Assembly: GCA_035291605.1 (NCBI GenBank)
Contig: DATDRS010000302.1
Location: 1-7,704, forward strand
From: DATDRS01 sp035291605
GTDB taxonomy: Bacteria; Chloroflexota; Anaerolineae; Anaerolineales; UBA6663
Length of the DNA stretch: 7,704 nt
Direction: 5' to 3'
Made by a program: the position numbers and the translations under genes. The notes beneath the pieces were generated by a model that did no database searches, was not told where the DNA came from, and worked only from the letters and a program-made list of their open reading frames with translations. Of the stretch, positions 6,705-7,704 are shown one piece after another (position 1 is the first letter of the stretch; each line of letters starts with the position of its first letter).

Positions 6705-6710
6705 AGGAGA
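6705..6710 (+). promoter_or_regulatory. Ribosome binding site of the DUF2269-like gene
   Basis: AGGAGA, four bases before ATG at 6715. It fixes this start over the out-of-frame ATG at 6678. Confidence 0.65.
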
Positions 6711-6714
6711 AAAG

Positions 6715-7209
6715 ATGAACTGGTATTTAGTGCTGCGGTTTCTGCACATCGCCAGCACGATCGTTTTTATCGGCGGCATTTTCGCGCGGCAGCTAGTGCG
6801 CGCCCTGGCGGAAAAGACGGAGGACGTCCGCATTTTTGCGGCGCTCAGCCAGGCGGCGGGACGGATTGAAAACGTCCTGATCATCCCCGGCAACCTGGCG
6901 GTTATCGTTTTTGGCCTGATCCTGGCGCTCGTGACCGGCGCGCCCATTTTGGGCTTTCTGCAAGGCGCGTCGAGAAACTGGCTGCTGGTGAGCAACCTCC
7001 TGCTGGCCTTTGGGTTCTTGACTGTGCCGCTGGTGTTCGTCCCGCGCGGCAAGAAGTTCGACGTCGTGTTGAAGAAAGCGCTGTCCGAAGGGCGGATGTC
7101 GTCTGAACTGCGCGCAGAGCTGGACGACAAGGTGATCCGGTTCCTGCACACCCTGGAGATCATCCTGGTGATGTGCATCGTGGCGTTGATGGTCTTCAAG
7201 CCATTTTAG
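6715..7209 (+). CDS. DUF2269-like integral membrane protein
   Basis: A 164-residue hydrophobic protein with four predicted membrane segments at about 5-25, 55-75, 88-109 and 143-161. The first segment has the pattern LRFLHIASTIVFIGGIF (7-23), typical of DUF2269-like proteins, with His11 inside it. The last segment begins with FLHTLEII (143-150), which places His145 and Glu148 near the membrane boundary. A charged loop lies between segments 3 and 4 (about 111-142). Intramembrane His residues are also seen in CopD- and cytochrome b-like families, so a metal or haem role is possible but not shown. The function of DUF2269 is unknown. The gene has its own promoter-like site and ribosome site, diverges from pepF, and lies 84 bases before the next membrane-protein gene on the same strand. 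Family assignment is from recalled sequence pattern and is fairly confident. Confidence 0.8.
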   Translation: MNWYLVLRFLHIASTIVFIGGIFARQLVRALAEKTEDVRIFAALSQAAGRIENVLIIPGNLAVIVFGLILALVTGAPILGFLQGASRNWLLVSNLLLAFGFLTVPLVFVPRGKKFDVVLKKALSEGRMSSELRAELDDKVIRFLHTLEIILVMCIVALMVFKPF

Positions 7210-7284
7210 CCCATCTGTAGATATCGGAACGGAAGCCGAGCCACGGCGGAAGGACTGCCCGACAACTGTTCCCCATGTAAGAAC

Positions 7285-7290
7285 GGAGGA
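7285..7290 (+). promoter_or_regulatory. Ribosome binding site deciding between two adjacent ATG codons
   Basis: GGAGGA is followed by CATATGATG. The first ATG (7294) is only three bases away; the second (7297) is six bases away, a more usual spacing. Translation may therefore start at 7297, shortening the protein by one Met. Confidence 0.65.
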
Positions 7291-7293
7291 CAT

Positions 7294-7629
7294 ATGATGC
7301 CTGAGATTGTCGGGACGGTCAGCAACGTATTAATTCAACTGCCCATGCTCTTAGCCTGGCTGGTGGGGGTCGTCTTGTCGTTGTTCAACTGGCGACGGCA
7401 GCCCAGGATATCACTGCTCACGTTGAGCGCCATCGCCTTGTTATTCGTTGAGCTAATTGTGAGCACCTATTTGAACCTGTGGCTACCTATCACATTAAGC
7501 AATAAGGGCTGGAATATGGGCCAACTGAGCCTGTTGTTGCCAGTGATCGGCGCCGGCGAGTCCCTGGTCAGAGCGGTTGCCTGGGGGCTTCTCCTGGCAG
7601 CCATCTTTGGCTGGCGCAGCGCGCGATGA
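7294..7629 (+). CDS. Small membrane protein of unknown function
   Basis: A 111-residue protein that I cannot assign to a named family. It has three hydrophobic segments at about 11-31, 40-61 and 77-106. A basic loop NWRRQPR (32-38) follows segment 1, which by the positive-inside rule would be cytoplasmic, and the chain ends in WRSAR. The segment ending WGLLLAAIFGW (97-107) is strongly hydrophobic. Real-gene evidence: a very good GGAGGA ribosome site, an intact frame, and an ATGA overlap with the next gene. Its base composition looks less GC-rich, with more TTA/TTG codons, than the genes to its left; this is an impression and was not counted. The 84-base gap from the DUF2269-like gene shows no clear promoter or terminator, so co-transcription is plausible. 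Confidence 0.75.
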   Translation: MMPEIVGTVSNVLIQLPMLLAWLVGVVLSLFNWRRQPRISLLTLSAIALLFVELIVSTYLNLWLPITLSNKGWNMGQLSLLLPVIGAGESLVRAVAWGLLLAAIFGWRSAR

Positions 7630-7704
7630 GTGCACTGTCCATTCTTCTGTTGTACACACTGCCGTTCTGGATCCCGGCTATCGTCGGCCTATACCTCTGC
7701 GCGG
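7626..7704 (+). CDS. Start of a further membrane protein, cut by the window edge
   Basis: ATG at 7626 overlaps the TGA of the previous gene as ATGA and opens a frame that runs 26 codons to the edge without a stop. The visible N-terminus (MSALSILLLYTLPFWIPAIV at 1-20, then GLYLCA) is one hydrophobic segment, either a first membrane helix or a signal anchor. No Shine-Dalgarno sequence is seen, so translation is probably coupled to the upstream gene. Product unknown. Confidence 0.55.
   Translation, partial: MSALSILLLYTLPFWIPAIVGLYLCA

Noticed and set aside
7210..7293. Terminator after the DUF2269-like gene
   Set aside because: No stable stem followed by a T-run is present in this gap.

Overview
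The window is GC-rich (roughly 60-65% by eye, not counted) bacterial chromosome. The ParB-like/universal-stress fusion at 2949-4664 and the NACHT protein, with its Gly-rich 'GNV...FVGRDKVT' segment, both recall proteins I know from Chloroflexota (Anaerolineae and relatives). That lineage is a likely guess made from memory, not a database result.

Layout from left to right: (1) 1-1798, minus strand: a NACHT-family STAND NTPase whose C-terminus runs off the left edge. A 25-base palindrome sits in frame near the edge. (2) 1799-2014: a divergent intergenic region with a sigma70-like promoter for the NACHT gene and two adjacent GC-rich hairpins. (3) 2015-2962, plus strand: a patatin-like phospholipase. 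(4) 2949-4664, minus strand: a fusion of a ParB/Srx-like domain, a middle region and two USP domains; its 3' end overlaps the patatin gene tail to tail by 14 bases. (5) 4718-6538, minus strand: an M3B oligoendopeptidase F, probably first gene of a two-gene operon with the fusion gene. (6) 6539-6714: a divergent promoter region with a -10-like TATACT on each strand. (7) 6715-7209, 7294-7629 and 7626-edge, plus strand: three small membrane proteins, the first of DUF2269 type, the other two overlapping by ATGA and not recognised.

No gene-free stretch exceeds 300 bases; the longest is 216 bases (1799-2014). I see no tRNA, rRNA, CRISPR array, transposase or convincing terminator.

The peptidase and the ParB/USP fusion look co-transcribed, which suggests a link between peptide turnover and stress or nucleotide sensing; this is inference. 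The NACHT gene has the architecture of bacterial conflict or signalling ATPases, but no companion effector other than the divergent patatin is visible. I would not call a complete new defence system from this window. The points most worth a second look are the NACHT N-terminus, the in-frame palindromic insertion and the ParB/USP fusion.
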